Below, piece by piece: positions 1 to 10,593 of a stretch of DNA of 38,649 bases. The notes below the pieces were generated by a model. It made no database searches. It saw only the letters and a list, made by a program, of their open reading frames with translations, and was not told the DNA's origin. The stretch covers positions 1 through 38,649 of the forward strand of contig JACPLG010000016.1 of assembly GCA_016186625.1 (NCBI GenBank). Reading direction: 5' to 3'. The position numbers and the translations under genes are program-made. The stretch is from Candidatus Levyibacteriota bacterium (lineage in GTDB: Bacteria; Patescibacteriota; Microgenomatia; Levybacterales; UBA12049). Each line of letters begins with the position of its first letter. Position 1 is the stretch's first letter.

Positions 1-1
1 A

Positions 2-3000
2 AAACATTATCGAGATTCCCTTCTTAGGAAGATATTTAGTAAAACTTTCAGGTTTGCTTTTGGAAGATTTCTTTTTGGACTGGATCATGATATTCAGGCT
101 GGGCTAAAGGTTTTCACAAGACAACTGTGGGAAACAGTAAAATTCATGCCTTCCTCCGGCTGGACATTTGACCTTGAATTTTTACATAGAGCAAAACAGG
201 CCGGATTTAAGATCCAAAAGCACAATATTATTTTTTATAAAAGAAAAAATGGTAAATCCAATGTTAATTTTGTAAAACAAACCGCTGAAATTGGCTTTAA
301 CGCGCTAAGAGTTAGAGTAAAAAGAATTCATCCGGCGCATATCCCTCCTTCGGATAAATATTCCATGCTTGGCGCAGGAATTGGACATAAAAAAAGAAAA
401 TATATCACCCATACTACAATCCCGCATCACACAACTGCGCTTAAAACAGCAACCTTATCACAAAAAATAATTATTTTGCTGCTGCTAACTGACATTGCAT
501 TAGGGCTATATATAAATCCTCTTCTTACTCTTCAGATTCTGATAGGAATTTTAAGCACAATTTATTTTATTGATGTTCTTTTTAATTTTTACCTGATATC
601 AAAAAGCCTGGACAAAACTAATGAAATAACTTCAACGGATGAGGAGATAGGAAACCTAAAAGACGCGGATTTACCCCTCTATACAATTCTATGTCCTTTA
701 TACAGGGAAGCGCGCGTTATTCCCCAGTTTCTAGATGCTATTGAAAAACTTTCATGGCCAAACGACAAACTTGATGTAATTTTGCTTCTTGAGGAAGATG
801 ACAGTGAAACCATTGAAAAAGCAGCAAAAATGAATCTTCCTTCCTATGTCAGGACTATTGTAGTCCCCCATTCTATTCCAAAAACCAAACCAAAAGCTTG
901 TAACTTTGGACTGGCACATGCAAAAGGAGAGTACATTGTGGTTTATGATGCGGAGGATATTCCCGATCCCCTGCAGCTCAAAAAAGCATTTCTTGGTTTC
1001 AAAAAGGCTGATAAGAATGTGATTTGCCTTCAGGCAAAACTTAATTATTACAACTCTCATCAAAATCTTTTAACAAGATTCTTTACGGCAGAATATTCTC
1101 TCTGGTTTGGCCTGACTCTTCCGGGACTTGTTTCACTTGATACAACTTTGCCCCTGGGGGGAACGAGCAACCATTTCAAAATTGAAAGCTTAAAAGAAGT
1201 TGAGGGGTGGGATCCGTTTAACGTAACTGAGGACGCTGACTTGGGAGTGAGACTTTTCAACAAAGGCTACAAAACCGGAATGCTGGACTCAGAGACTTTG
1301 GAGGAAGCCAACAGCAGAGTCGGAAATTGGCTGCGCCAGCGCTCCCGCTGGATAAAAGGCTATATGCAGACCTATCTTGTCCACACAAGAGGCTCTTCCC
1401 GGTCTGTTAACGGAGGCAGCAAACATTCGCTGATTTTCCATCTGATAGTTGGGGGGAAACTTGCATTTGTCCTTATTAATCCTTTCCTTTGGCTTGCAAC
1501 ATTTTCTTATTTTGCACTCTTCGCATACGTTGGGCCTGCAATTGAGGCAGTCTATCCGACTGTAGTTTTTTACATGGCTGTTTTTTCTCTTCTTTTTGGA
1601 AATTTCCTGTTCCTTTATTACTACATGATTGCCGTTGCCAAAAAAGGCCAGTGGAATCTTGTTAAGTTTGTAATTTTTGTGCCCCTTTACTGGGCAATGC
1701 TAAGTCTTGGTGCATTTATTGCTCTTTACCAGCTTATTTTAAAACCCCATTATTGGGAAAAAACAGTCCACGGCTTCCATTTGGACAAAAAAAGAAAAGG
1801 GTCTTTTGCAGAAGCCGTAATAGAAAGCGAGGAGCAAACTGCAGGCTTTGTTTTCCCTTGGAGACTCAGAGAAAGCTGGGCGCATGTTATCACAAATAGA
1901 AGTACTTATTTGGGGGGTTTTATTCTTGTCCTGTCCGCAGTAATTGCAAATTTTATGAACTTTGTCTTCAACGCCTATCTTGGAAGGGTTTTGGAGTTTA
2001 AGGATTTTGCACTCATTGGTTTAACCGGAAGCCTTTTGTCGCTATCAACAATTTTATTTGGGGCGTTAGTTACAACTACCAACTTCAGAGGCGGTTTTCT
2101 GATTGGAAAATATAATGACAGTGCCGCCTACAGCTTTTGGAAATTCATCAGAAAAAGGGCAATTATAATTTCAATAATTATTACTGCAACTTGGCTTATT
2201 GCCTCACCTCTTTTAAATGAATTTTTTAATACCGGAAATATTTATTTATTTCTTATCTTTGGAATAATCTTATTTTTTGGGCTTGCAAATTCAATTGACA
2301 GAGGTTTTTTATCTGCAAAACTGATGTTTAGATCCCTCTCAGCGCTTGCTCTCTTTGATCCTTTGGCAAAGCTTATTGTAGTTGCAGTCCTTGTTTATTT
2401 TGGCCTTAAGGAATGGGCATTTTCAGCAATACCAATTGCATTTTTGGGAACATTTCTTGTTGCCTGGTTTTTGATCAAGAAACTGTCTAAAGAAGGTGCT
2501 CACAAGGCGCCTGTTGCTGAAATTAAAAGTTTTCCAAGCAAATTCTTTTCCGCATCGCTTCTGATGGGCTTTTCATCAATTGCGTTTTTAACAGTTGATA
2601 TACTTCTTGCCAATTATTTCCTGCCCAACGAAGAAGCCGGAAAATACACCCTTCTTTCTCTGGTTGGAAAAATGGTCTATTTCACAGGCGGTCTGACAAC
2701 TCCTTTCGTTACTCCTTTAATCAGCAGGATCGAGGGCGCAAATAAAAACACTACCAAAACTCTATATTTTCTGCTTTTCTCAACTTTTGCTCTTTCTTTA
2801 ATGGGTTTTGTGGCATTTGGAATATACGGACATATAACAATTCCTTTTCTTTACGGACAAAAAGCCCACTCTATTGTTCCTTACTTAATTATTTTCACAT
2901 TAGGAATTGCAGCCTATACCGTCTCAAGAGTACTGGTCAAATACTACCTTGTAAAAAGAGTTTTTACTTTTACGGTTGTTACATCTCTGCTTGCAATATT

Positions 3001-4351
3001 GCAGATTTTATTAATAGCCAAATATCATTCAAGCTTCGGACAGATTGCAGTTGTCATGTCAATTGTTTGGGGATCGCATCTTATTTTAACTACCGCCCTT
3101 CATTTTGGAATAAAGTATGTCAGGGCTTTTGAAAACAACTTTTCAGACTTTCTGGCCCTGTTTACAACCAAAACCGAAAAAAGCGATAAATTTGGTATTT
3201 TAATCTTTAATTGGAGGGATACAAAGCATAAGTGGGCAGGAGGAGCAGAAAGCTATGTTCATGAGCTTGCCAAAAGATGGGTAAAAGGCGGGAATAGCGT
3301 TACTCTTTTTTGCGGAAATGACGGAAATTCTCCAAGAAATGAAAAGGTTGAGGGAGTAAATATTATAAGACGCGGCGGATTTTATATGGTTTATTTCTGG
3401 GCGTTCCTATACCAGGTATTAAAATTCAGGGGAAAATTTGACGCAATTGTGGACAGCGAGAACGGGATTCCCTTCTTTACGCCTTTTTATACAAGGACAA
3501 AAAAGTTTTTGCTCATCCACCACGTCCATCAGGAAGTTTTCCGAAAAAGCCTTATTCCGCCTTTTTCATGGCTGGCCTTATTTCTTGAGGCGCGCCTTAT
3601 GCCTTTTGCATACAGAAATGTCCAAGTAGTAACTGTTTCTCCTTCTTCCCAAAAAGAGATCATAAAACACCGTCTTACAAAAAAAGATCCCGGAATTGTT
3701 TATAACGGAGTCAATCATAGTTTTTACAAGCCTGCCAAAAAAAGTCAGTATCCTCTTTTCTCATGTGTTGGAAGGCTAAAACCCTATAAAAACATTGATG
3801 TTGCCATAAAAGCATTTAGTGAAGTTGTCAGATCATATCCTTTAGCAAAACTTATGATTGTAGGAGAAGGAGAAAGCTTACCCGGCCTTCAAAAGCTAAC
3901 CCGGGAACTTGACATTGAAAAAAGCGTTTCTTTCACGGGATGGGTCACAAATTCCAGGAAAGCCAAGATTCTTGCAAGAAGCTGGGTGGTAATCCAGCCC
4001 TCAATGATTGAAGGCTGGGGAATAACCGTGATTGAGGCAAATGCCGCGGGTACTCCGGTTATAGCATCTAACGTTAACGGGCTTAAAGACTCTGTTATAA
4101 ACAGTGAGACAGGTGTTCTTGTAAAAGCAGGAGACGTTGACGGATTTGTCCATGCAATGGTTGATTTTATTCTTGATGAGGAATATAGAAAAAATATGTC
4201 TCAAAATGCCAGATCATGGTCTTTGAATTTCAGCTGGAACAAAAGCGCAAAAGAATTCTTTGATATTGTTTCTCAGGCATATGATAAAAAATCTGCGCTA
4301 AAACCGGGAGGGTTGACATACGTTATCAACCGAATCCTATCAATTTTTTAA
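2..4351 (+). CDS. Multidomain glycan assembly protein, 5' truncated by window: DPM1-like GT2 C-terminus, processive-type membrane GT2, MOP/Wzx-like flippase, GT4
   Basis: The frame is open from base 2 through the listed 1401-aa ORF. Upstream residues include DHDIQAGLKVFTRQLWETVKFMPSSGWTFDLEFL (DPM1-like). Then YREARVIPQFLDAIEKLSWP...VYDAEDIPD...RQRSRW (GT2), a many-TM segment (about 2000-3130) resembling Wzx, then GGAESYVHELAKRW...EGWGITVIEANAAGTPVIAS (GT4). Confidence 0.85.
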   Translation, partial: KHYRDSLLRKIFSKTFRFAFGRFLFGLDHDIQAGLKVFTRQLWETVKFMPSSGWTFDLEFLHRAKQAGFKIQKHNIIFYKRKNGKSNVNFVKQTAEIGFNALRVRVKRIHPAHIPPSDKYSMLGAGIGHKKRKYITHTTIPHHTTALKTATLSQKIIILLLLTDIALGLYINPLLTLQILIGILSTIYFIDVLFNFYLISKSLDKTNEITSTDEEIGNLKDADLPLYTILCPLYREARVIPQFLDAIEKLSWPNDKLDVILLLEEDDSETIEKAAKMNLPSYVRTIVVPHSIPKTKPKACNFGLAHAKGEYIVVYDAEDIPDPLQLKKAFLGFKKADKNVICLQAKLNYYNSHQNLLTRFFTAEYSLWFGLTLPGLVSLDTTLPLGGTSNHFKIESLKEVEGWDPFNVTEDADLGVRLFNKGYKTGMLDSETLEEANSRVGNWLRQRSRWIKGYMQTYLVHTRGSSRSVNGGSKHSLIFHLIVGGKLAFVLINPFLWLATFSYFALFAYVGPAIEAVYPTVVFYMAVFSLLFGNFLFLYYYMIAVAKKGQWNLVKFVIFVPLYWAMLSLGAFIALYQLILKPHYWEKTVHGFHLDKKRKGSFAEAVIESEEQTAGFVFPWRLRESWAHVITNRSTYLGGFILVLSAVIANFMNFVFNAYLGRVLEFKDFALIGLTGSLLSLSTILFGALVTTTNFRGGFLIGKYNDSAAYSFWKFIRKRAIIISIIITATWLIASPLLNEFFNTGNIYLFLIFGIILFFGLANSIDRGFLSAKLMFRSLSALALFDPLAKLIVVAVLVYFGLKEWAFSAIPIAFLGTFLVAWFLIKKLSKEGAHKAPVAEIKSFPSKFFSASLLMGFSSIAFLTVDILLANYFLPNEEAGKYTLLSLVGKMVYFTGGLTTPFVTPLISRIEGANKNTTKTLYFLLFSTFALSLMGFVAFGIYGHITIPFLYGQKAHSIVPYLIIFTLGIAAYTVSRVLVKYYLVKRVFTFTVVTSLLAILQILLIAKYHSSFGQIAVVMSIVWGSHLILTTALHFGIKYVRAFENNFSDFLALFTTKTEKSDKFGILIFNWRDTKHKWAGGAESYVHELAKRWVKGGNSVTLFCGNDGNSPRNEKVEGVNIIRRGGFYMVYFWAFLYQVLKFRGKFDAIVDSENGIPFFTPFYTRTKKFLLIHHVHQEVFRKSLIPPFSWLALFLEARLMPFAYRNVQVVTVSPSSQKEIIKHRLTKKDPGIVYNGVNHSFYKPAKKSQYPLFSCVGRLKPYKNIDVAIKAFSEVVRSYPLAKLMIVGEGESLPGLQKLTRELDIEKSVSFTGWVTNSRKAKILARSWVVIQPSMIEGWGITVIEANAAGTPVIASNVNGLKDSVINSETGVLVKAGDVDGFVHAMVDFILDEEYRKNMSQNARSWSLNFSWNKSAKEFFDIVSQAYDKKSALKPGGLTYVINRILSIF

Positions 4352-4353
4352 TT

Positions 4354-5487
4354 ATGAAAAAAGATATTAAAATTTGTTTTTTTGGAACATATGACAGGGA
4401 ATATACGGCAAATAAAATTGTCTTACAGGGACTTTTGGAAAATAACATTCCTGTCTTGGAAGTAAATTCAGAGATAAAACTGACCAGACTTGACAGTCAA
4501 AAGGATATAACCTGGCTTGCTTTAATTAAACGAATACTTAGAAAGTATAAAATCTTTTTTGAAATATTTAAAAATTTAGATAAATTCAAAAAAACTGACG
4601 TAATTTATGTTGCATTTCCAGGACATTTTGACGTTTTGTTTGCCTGGCCGCTTGCCAAGCTATTCAACAAAAAACTGGTCCTTAATCCTGTTGTCAGCTT
4701 CTCTTACGGATTTACCCAGGAACAGACAATTCTTAGCAAAAACTCAATGCGCGCAAAAATTACCAAACTTGGCGAAACAGGAATTTATAAATTAATTGAT
4801 TTACTATTGCCGGATACACCTTTCCAAAAAGATTTTTTTAAAAAAACTTTCAATATTCCTGAGGAAAAAATTAAGGTTCTGCCGATAGGCGCTGATGACA
4901 AATATTACAAATACACGCCGTATACAAATAAAAGTAAAAAAATTAATGTTACCTATTACGGCCTTTACAGCCCAACGCACGGAGTTGAACATATAATTGA
5001 GGCGGCCAACATTTTAAGAAACAATAAAGATATAAAGTTTACATTTGTGGGCAACGGCAATACGTTTCAGAAAAATTTCGACAGGGCAGAAAGACTCGGT
5101 CTTAAAAGTGTAGAGTTTTTCAATAATACGCCCCTTGATCAACATCCTGCAATTATTGAAAAAGCAGACCTTTTCTTAGGCTTTTTGCAAAAACACCCTT
5201 TGGTGGACAGAGTTATTCCCAACAAAGTCTATCAAGGACTGGCGCTTGGAAAAGTAGTGGTAACAGCGGATGCGCCTGTTGCAAGAAGCATGTTTCACCA
5301 TGGGGAAGATATGTATCTGGTAAAGCCCTCAGACGGAAAAGCATTAGCCAAAGCAATTCTTGAACTTAAAAATAAACCCGAGATGAGAATCAGAATCGCA
5401 AAGAATGGCTACAAGTTATTTCTTGAAAAATTCACCCCAAAAGCAATCGGAAAAAAGCTAATAAAAAATATTGAGGAAATATTATGA
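4354..5487 (+). CDS. GT4-like glycosyltransferase
   Basis: 377 aa with Rossmann-like C-terminal half (NVTYYGLYSPTHGVEHIIEAANILRNNKDIKFTFVGNG; IPNKVYQGLALGKVVVTADAP); 2-nt gap from the previous ORF. Confidence 0.8.
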   Translation: MKKDIKICFFGTYDREYTANKIVLQGLLENNIPVLEVNSEIKLTRLDSQKDITWLALIKRILRKYKIFFEIFKNLDKFKKTDVIYVAFPGHFDVLFAWPLAKLFNKKLVLNPVVSFSYGFTQEQTILSKNSMRAKITKLGETGIYKLIDLLLPDTPFQKDFFKKTFNIPEEKIKVLPIGADDKYYKYTPYTNKSKKINVTYYGLYSPTHGVEHIIEAANILRNNKDIKFTFVGNGNTFQKNFDRAERLGLKSVEFFNNTPLDQHPAIIEKADLFLGFLQKHPLVDRVIPNKVYQGLALGKVVVTADAPVARSMFHHGEDMYLVKPSDGKALAKAILELKNKPEMRIRIAKNGYKLFLEKFTPKAIGKKLIKNIEEIL

Positions 5488-6302
5488 AACTAAAAAGAAA
5501 TACATTCTTATTTATCAGAAGCTTAATAGTTAATTTTGACTATATTCTTGGAAGTTTGCTAGGCATCAATAAAGACTATCTTAGCATTTTATGCTTTCAT
5601 AGCATCTCCGATGGTGGCAACAGATATTCTATAGGTCTTACTGATTTTAAAAGAGAACTTAAAACAATTTCCCAAAATGCAAATTTCGTAAATATAGACG
5701 AAGCCATAGAAGTAATCGGGGGACAAAGGGTTGAAAAACCATCAGTTGTTCTAACATTTGACGACGGGTATAAGGACGCTCTTAAAGTTGTGCCTTTAAT
5801 AAAAGAATACCAAATTCCTGCAGTAATATTTATTTTGTCCGACAGAAAAAATGCCAACCGGAAAGAATTAGACAATAAGACAAAATTGCTAAGTACTGAA
5901 GAAATCAAACAGCTTGTAAAAGAAGGGTGGACAATAGGCTGTCATAGTGCAACCCATGCAGATTTTACTTCTCTTTCGCCTTCTCAGATTAAAAAGGAAA
6001 TAATTGATTCTAAAAAATCCATCGAGAAAGAGATTGGTATAAAAATTAAATATTTTGCTTATCCAAAAGGAGTTTTGAGTGATGAAATTATAAAAGCTGT
6101 TAAAAAAGCAGGCTACATTGCTGCCTTTGGTGTTTGGCCAGGTAATGTAGAAAGAGGTTCAAATAAGTGGAATATACCAAGAATAGTCATTGACGCCTCA
6201 CATTCATTAGTAGATTTTCCGGCAATTTACAGCCCAAGCGTTCTATTTTTGCGAAGGATCACAGATCCTTTAAAAATTTGGGATCTATTTTTAAGCTTAT
6301 GA
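5484..6302 (+). CDS. Polysaccharide deacetylase (CE4/NodB-like)
   Basis: VVLTFDDGYKDALKVVPLIKEYQIPAVIFI and GCHSATHADFTSLS motifs; overlaps the previous ORF. Confidence 0.85.
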   Translation: MKLKRNTFLFIRSLIVNFDYILGSLLGINKDYLSILCFHSISDGGNRYSIGLTDFKRELKTISQNANFVNIDEAIEVIGGQRVEKPSVVLTFDDGYKDALKVVPLIKEYQIPAVIFILSDRKNANRKELDNKTKLLSTEEIKQLVKEGWTIGCHSATHADFTSLSPSQIKKEIIDSKKSIEKEIGIKIKYFAYPKGVLSDEIIKAVKKAGYIAAFGVWPGNVERGSNKWNIPRIVIDASHSLVDFPAIYSPSVLFLRRITDPLKIWDLFLSL

Positions 6303-7210
6303 AAAAATTAAAAGTATCAATCGGCATACCTGCCTACAATGAAGAGCGCAACATTAAAAATGTGCTTAAGTCCATTCTTGATCAAAAAGAAAAAAGTATC
6401 ACGATCAAAGAGATAATTGTTGCATCAGACGGAAGCACTGACAACACAGTTCAATTTGCAAAATCAATTGATGATCAACGATTAAAAGTAATTAAGTACG
6501 TAGGCAGAAGAGGGAAACCAACCATTCTTAACAGGCTTTTTAAAATTTTTAAAGGAGATGTGTTGGTTATAGTGGATGCTGACTCAATACTCAAAGATGA
6601 ATTGGTCATAGAAAGTCTTGTTTCAAAACTCCATAAAGACAAATCTATTGGAGTCATTACGGGAAATCCACAACCGTTACCTGCAGAAACATTTCTTGAA
6701 AGTGCAATTAATAATTATATATACGCCAGAAATAAAGTATTCGATAAATACGACATAGGTAAAAGCGCTTATACTGCACGCGGATTTCTCGTTTATTCTA
6801 AGAAATTTCTTAAAAATTTTATCCTTCCTGATGAAGTAATTAATGATGATACATATAGTTATTTTTATTGCTTAAGGAATAGCTATAGGGCGCTCAATGA
6901 AAAAGGTGCCGTTGTTCGGTATAGGCCTGCACAAACGATTAGTGAACACATCAAGCAATCCACTCGTCATTTAGCAGGTGGGGTTCAGCTCTATAGGTAC
7001 TTTGGACAAGAAGCTGTAGACAAAAAATTCAGTCTTCCAAAAATGGCTTTGTTAAGAATTATGCTTTATCAATTAATTAGAAACCCAATGGGATACATAC
7101 TCTTAAAGGCTCTAAATATATATTGTTTCTATCTTAGCAGAAAACAAGTTGAGAAATTTGACAATAAATGGGAGTCAATATCAACGTCTAAAAATTTATA
7201 TACAAGGTAA
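6299..7210 (+). CDS. GT2 family glycosyltransferase
   Basis: Likely start 6299 (ATGA overlap with upstream stop), MKKLKVSIGIPAYNEERNIKNVLKSIL...ASDGSTDNT...VDADS. Confidence 0.85.
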   Translation: MKKLKVSIGIPAYNEERNIKNVLKSILDQKEKSITIKEIIVASDGSTDNTVQFAKSIDDQRLKVIKYVGRRGKPTILNRLFKIFKGDVLVIVDADSILKDELVIESLVSKLHKDKSIGVITGNPQPLPAETFLESAINNYIYARNKVFDKYDIGKSAYTARGFLVYSKKFLKNFILPDEVINDDTYSYFYCLRNSYRALNEKGAVVRYRPAQTISEHIKQSTRHLAGGVQLYRYFGQEAVDKKFSLPKMALLRIMLYQLIRNPMGYILLKALNIYCFYLSRKQVEKFDNKWESISTSKNLYTR

Positions 7211-7215
7211 ATATT

Positions 7216-7812
7216 ATGGAAAAATTATTTAATATTTTTCGCTATTTCAGGCACTTTTTATTTTCGGGATTCTATCACCTTGGGTGGCCTGTGGTATTCA
7301 GAAGAAATATTGTTATTAACGGTCATGAATTTATATCTCTTGGGAAAAACGTAGTTTTGGATTATGACTGCGTATTGAATGTAATTACTCGTCATCAGAA
7401 TTACAAATATAACTATCAAAAACCTGTTATTAAAATTGAAGACAATGTGGGCATTACCAAAGGCGCATTTATCTCAGCAGTCAGATCAATCCATATTAAA
7501 AAAAATGTGATGATTGGGCCGTACTGCTTTATAGGAGACTACAATCACGGATATGAAGACATAACCAGACCAATTTCAAAACAGCCTTTAAAAAACATCA
7601 AACCTGTTGTTATAGAAGAAGGCGCCTGGATTGGCGCTCATGTAAGCATTGCATCCGGTGTTACCATTGGCAAAAATTCAGTAATTGGAGCAAATAGTGT
7701 GGTAACAAAAGACATCCCGGATTACTGCGTTGCGGTTGGGACTCCTGCGAAAATAATCAAAAGATATAACAAGAGAAATAATAATTGGAGAGAAATAAAT
7801 AAAAAAGGATAG
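7216..7812 (+). CDS. Hexapeptide-repeat (LbH) acyltransferase, WbbJ/Maa-like
   Basis: Isoleucine-patch repeats: IGPYCFIGDYNHG...VVIEEGAWIGAHVSIASGVTIGKNSVIGANSVVTKDIPDYCVAVGTPAKIIK. Confidence 0.85.
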   Translation: MEKLFNIFRYFRHFLFSGFYHLGWPVVFRRNIVINGHEFISLGKNVVLDYDCVLNVITRHQNYKYNYQKPVIKIEDNVGITKGAFISAVRSIHIKKNVMIGPYCFIGDYNHGYEDITRPISKQPLKNIKPVVIEEGAWIGAHVSIASGVTIGKNSVIGANSVVTKDIPDYCVAVGTPAKIIKRYNKRNNNWREINKKG

Positions 7813-7816
7813 AAAT

Positions 7817-8770
7817 ATGAAAACAAAACTAGCAAAACCAACAAACGTACATTTAATTACAGGTTTAATAATATCTATAATCCAATCTCTGACAAGAGGA
7901 TATTCTGATGCAGATATTCCAGAAAAAGTTGGCAAATATCTTTTAGTCCAGGTCATCAAAAAAGAGAATTTGCTAAAAGGATATGCTGTTGGGATATATC
8001 AATACAAAAAAGAAAAGGTATTTATTAAGACATGGAATGGCGATTTGAAAAACTTTGGTTATTACGCTTTGGTTAACGAATTTATCACCAGTAAAATTCT
8101 CTATAAAAAATTCCAATCTTATAATTCAAAAACAGTCAAAGGCAGAATTAAAATTCCGGAACCTATTAAATATATCTCTACCAAGGATTCACTCTCGCTT
8201 GTTTATGAATATGTAGATGGAGATACTTTAACAACAGCCTTATTAAAAGAGAAAGTTGAGATTTTGGCTTACATTTTAAAAGTACTCTGGGATATGTCTA
8301 ACGCTATTACAGAAAATGAAAAAAGGCAATTATTCAAACGAAATAAAATATTCTATATTGTATCGTTGCTAGCCTTCGCCATTCTAACCATAGTATCAAA
8401 TCCTAAAAACTGTAAAGTTGTTTTAAATGGGCTCTTAAAATGCATAAAAACATTTAGACTTTTAAATGAATCAAATCTTTGTATAGCTCATAGGGATTTA
8501 ACTCCTCACAATATTTTGGTAAACAATAAGGGAGTATATATTGTTGATTGGTCTAGAATGGCTTTGACGATCCCTAATTATGATATTACTTATATGTCAT
8601 TAATGCCGAAATTAAAACCAGTTGCAGATTTAATTTCTCAAAAAACTAATTTTAAACCCAATAAGTTTCTTAAAAACTATATTTTAATTCACTCTGCGCA
8701 TTCTTTCGGGGCTCCTGAAGGTTATGACAATTTCTATGAAAAAGAGCTTTATAGGCTATATGCAAGATAA
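7817..8770 (+). CDS. Kinase-fold / APH- or LPS-kinase-like phosphotransferase
   Basis: Catalytic-loop-like IAHRDLTPHNILVNNKGVYIVDWSRM and hinge-like LVYEYVDGDTL. Confidence 0.65.
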   Translation: MKTKLAKPTNVHLITGLIISIIQSLTRGYSDADIPEKVGKYLLVQVIKKENLLKGYAVGIYQYKKEKVFIKTWNGDLKNFGYYALVNEFITSKILYKKFQSYNSKTVKGRIKIPEPIKYISTKDSLSLVYEYVDGDTLTTALLKEKVEILAYILKVLWDMSNAITENEKRQLFKRNKIFYIVSLLAFAILTIVSNPKNCKVVLNGLLKCIKTFRLLNESNLCIAHRDLTPHNILVNNKGVYIVDWSRMALTIPNYDITYMSLMPKLKPVADLISQKTNFKPNKFLKNYILIHSAHSFGAPEGYDNFYEKELYRLYAR

Positions 8771-8774
8771 GAAT

Positions 8775-9686
8775 ATGAAAAAAGCAACAATTACAATTGG
8801 GATTCCTGCTTATAACGAAGAGCTTAATATTAAGTTCTTATTAAAGTCGCTGTTGAAACAGAAAGTGGAAAGCGCTGACATAAGCGAGATAATCGTTATT
8901 TCCGACGGGAGCACGGATAGAACAGTCGAGATTGCTAGTTCTGTAAGAGATGAAAGAATAAAAGTTATAGACCAAAAAGCAAGAATGGGCGGGAGAGCAG
9001 TCCAAAACGAAATTATTAAGAGAGCAAAAGGTGACATATTGGTAATGCTGGACGCAGATGTAATTCCTGTCGGAAGTAATTTTGTCGACGAAATAATTAA
9101 ACCGATTTTACATGATAAGGATGTAGGCTTAGTGGGGGCTAATATTGTAAGCGCAAAGCCTGATACTTTTGTAGAAAAGGTTATTTCGGCAAGCCATGAA
9201 CTTAAATGGGCGCTTTATAAGCGTATTAACAACAGGGATAACATTTACCTTTGCCATGGCAGAGCTAGGGCTTTTTCAAGAGGCTTATATAGAAAAATAA
9301 ATTGGCCCCAAAACGCACCAGAAGACGCCTACTCTTATCTCTTGTGTAAGAAAAAGGGATTTAAATTTATCTATGCTTCAAAAGCAAAAGTTATTTTTAG
9401 ATCACCGGCAAATTTAGCCGACCACTTTAAACAAAGCAATCGTTTTGTAAAAGGTAAAAAGGAGATGGAGAAATATTTTCCGGCCAGTTTTGTCAAAAAA
9501 CAATACAGATATTCAAAACTGCTTTTAGCACAAACAGTAACCGAGTATCTATTGAAAAATCCAGTAGCAATAATTGGTTACATCGCCATAACTGTTTATG
9601 TAAGGATTTTTGGTATTAAAGATTGGGTGAACCACGCCAAGTGGGATATTTCCCCAAGTACCAAAAAAATTATCTATGAAAAATAA
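8775..9686 (+). CDS. GT2 family glycosyltransferase
   Basis: Probable start 8775: MKKATITIGIPAYNEELNIKFLLKSLL...ISDGSTDRT...LDADV. Confidence 0.85.
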   Translation: MKKATITIGIPAYNEELNIKFLLKSLLKQKVESADISEIIVISDGSTDRTVEIASSVRDERIKVIDQKARMGGRAVQNEIIKRAKGDILVMLDADVIPVGSNFVDEIIKPILHDKDVGLVGANIVSAKPDTFVEKVISASHELKWALYKRINNRDNIYLCHGRARAFSRGLYRKINWPQNAPEDAYSYLLCKKKGFKFIYASKAKVIFRSPANLADHFKQSNRFVKGKKEMEKYFPASFVKKQYRYSKLLLAQTVTEYLLKNPVAIIGYIAITVYVRIFGIKDWVNHAKWDISPSTKKIIYEK

Positions 9687-10593
9687 CAAATTACCTACAG
9701 TTACAGTAGCAGTTAGCGCGTACAATGAGGAGGGAAACATAAGAGAGTTTCTTAGGTCTGTTCTTGATCAAAAGGAAGAAGGCTTTAAGATAGAGGCAGT
9801 ATGGGTTCATAATGACGGTTCTAGTGATTCTACGGCTCAAATTGTAAGGTCCTTCAAAAATCCCAAAATTAGACTTTTCGACCACAAAAAAAGAGCAGGA
9901 AAGGCAACTTGGCTAAATAGGATATACAAAGATTTAAAGTCCGATTTCCTGGTTCAATCAGACGCTGATGTTATTTTTACGCACAAATATGTAGTTAGAG
10001 ATATGGTTAAGCCGCTAATTGATAATCCAAAAGTCGGAATGACAGGAGGCAGTCCTGAGCCAATCAAAGGCGATACTTTCTGGGAAAAAATCTCAAGAGT
10101 TGCCTTTGAACCATACAAATACTTTCGCTCTGAAGTAAGAGGCGGAGACAATATTTTCTCGGCGGTTGGTCAAATGTTGGCATTTAGAAAAGAGGCAGTC
10201 AAAAAGATAAAAATGCCTGAAGATATGCTTACCAATGATATCTATACTTATTTTTGCTGCCTTACTCTTGGCTACAAATACAAGTATGCCGAATCTGCCA
10301 GGGTAGTATTTCGCGCTCCTCAAAATCTTTCCGATATAATTAAACAAAATGTCAGAAACCAAATAGGATATAAGAGAATGTATGAATTATTTGACCCTAG
10401 GCTTGTTGCAAAGGAATTTGAAATTCCTAAGGCTGAACGGCGCAAAAGGTTAGTTGCCCAAATTATAAAGTATCCTTTACATGCGACAGTTTTTTACTTT
10501 GTCAACAATTACTGCATATTAATAACTTTGTTTACGAAGGTGAAAATAGACGCCAAATGGCCTATGGCAGAAAGCACCAAAAAATTAATATGA
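9676..10593 (+). CDS. GT2 family glycosyltransferase
   Basis: TVTVAVSAYNEEGNIREFLRSVL...NDGSSDST...SDADV; paralogous to the two GT2 proteins upstream. Confidence 0.85.
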   Translation: MKNNKLPTVTVAVSAYNEEGNIREFLRSVLDQKEEGFKIEAVWVHNDGSSDSTAQIVRSFKNPKIRLFDHKKRAGKATWLNRIYKDLKSDFLVQSDADVIFTHKYVVRDMVKPLIDNPKVGMTGGSPEPIKGDTFWEKISRVAFEPYKYFRSEVRGGDNIFSAVGQMLAFRKEAVKKIKMPEDMLTNDIYTYFCCLTLGYKYKYAESARVVFRAPQNLSDIIKQNVRNQIGYKRMYELFDPRLVAKEFEIPKAERRKRLVAQIIKYPLHATVFYFVNNYCILITLFTKVKIDAKWPMAESTKKLI

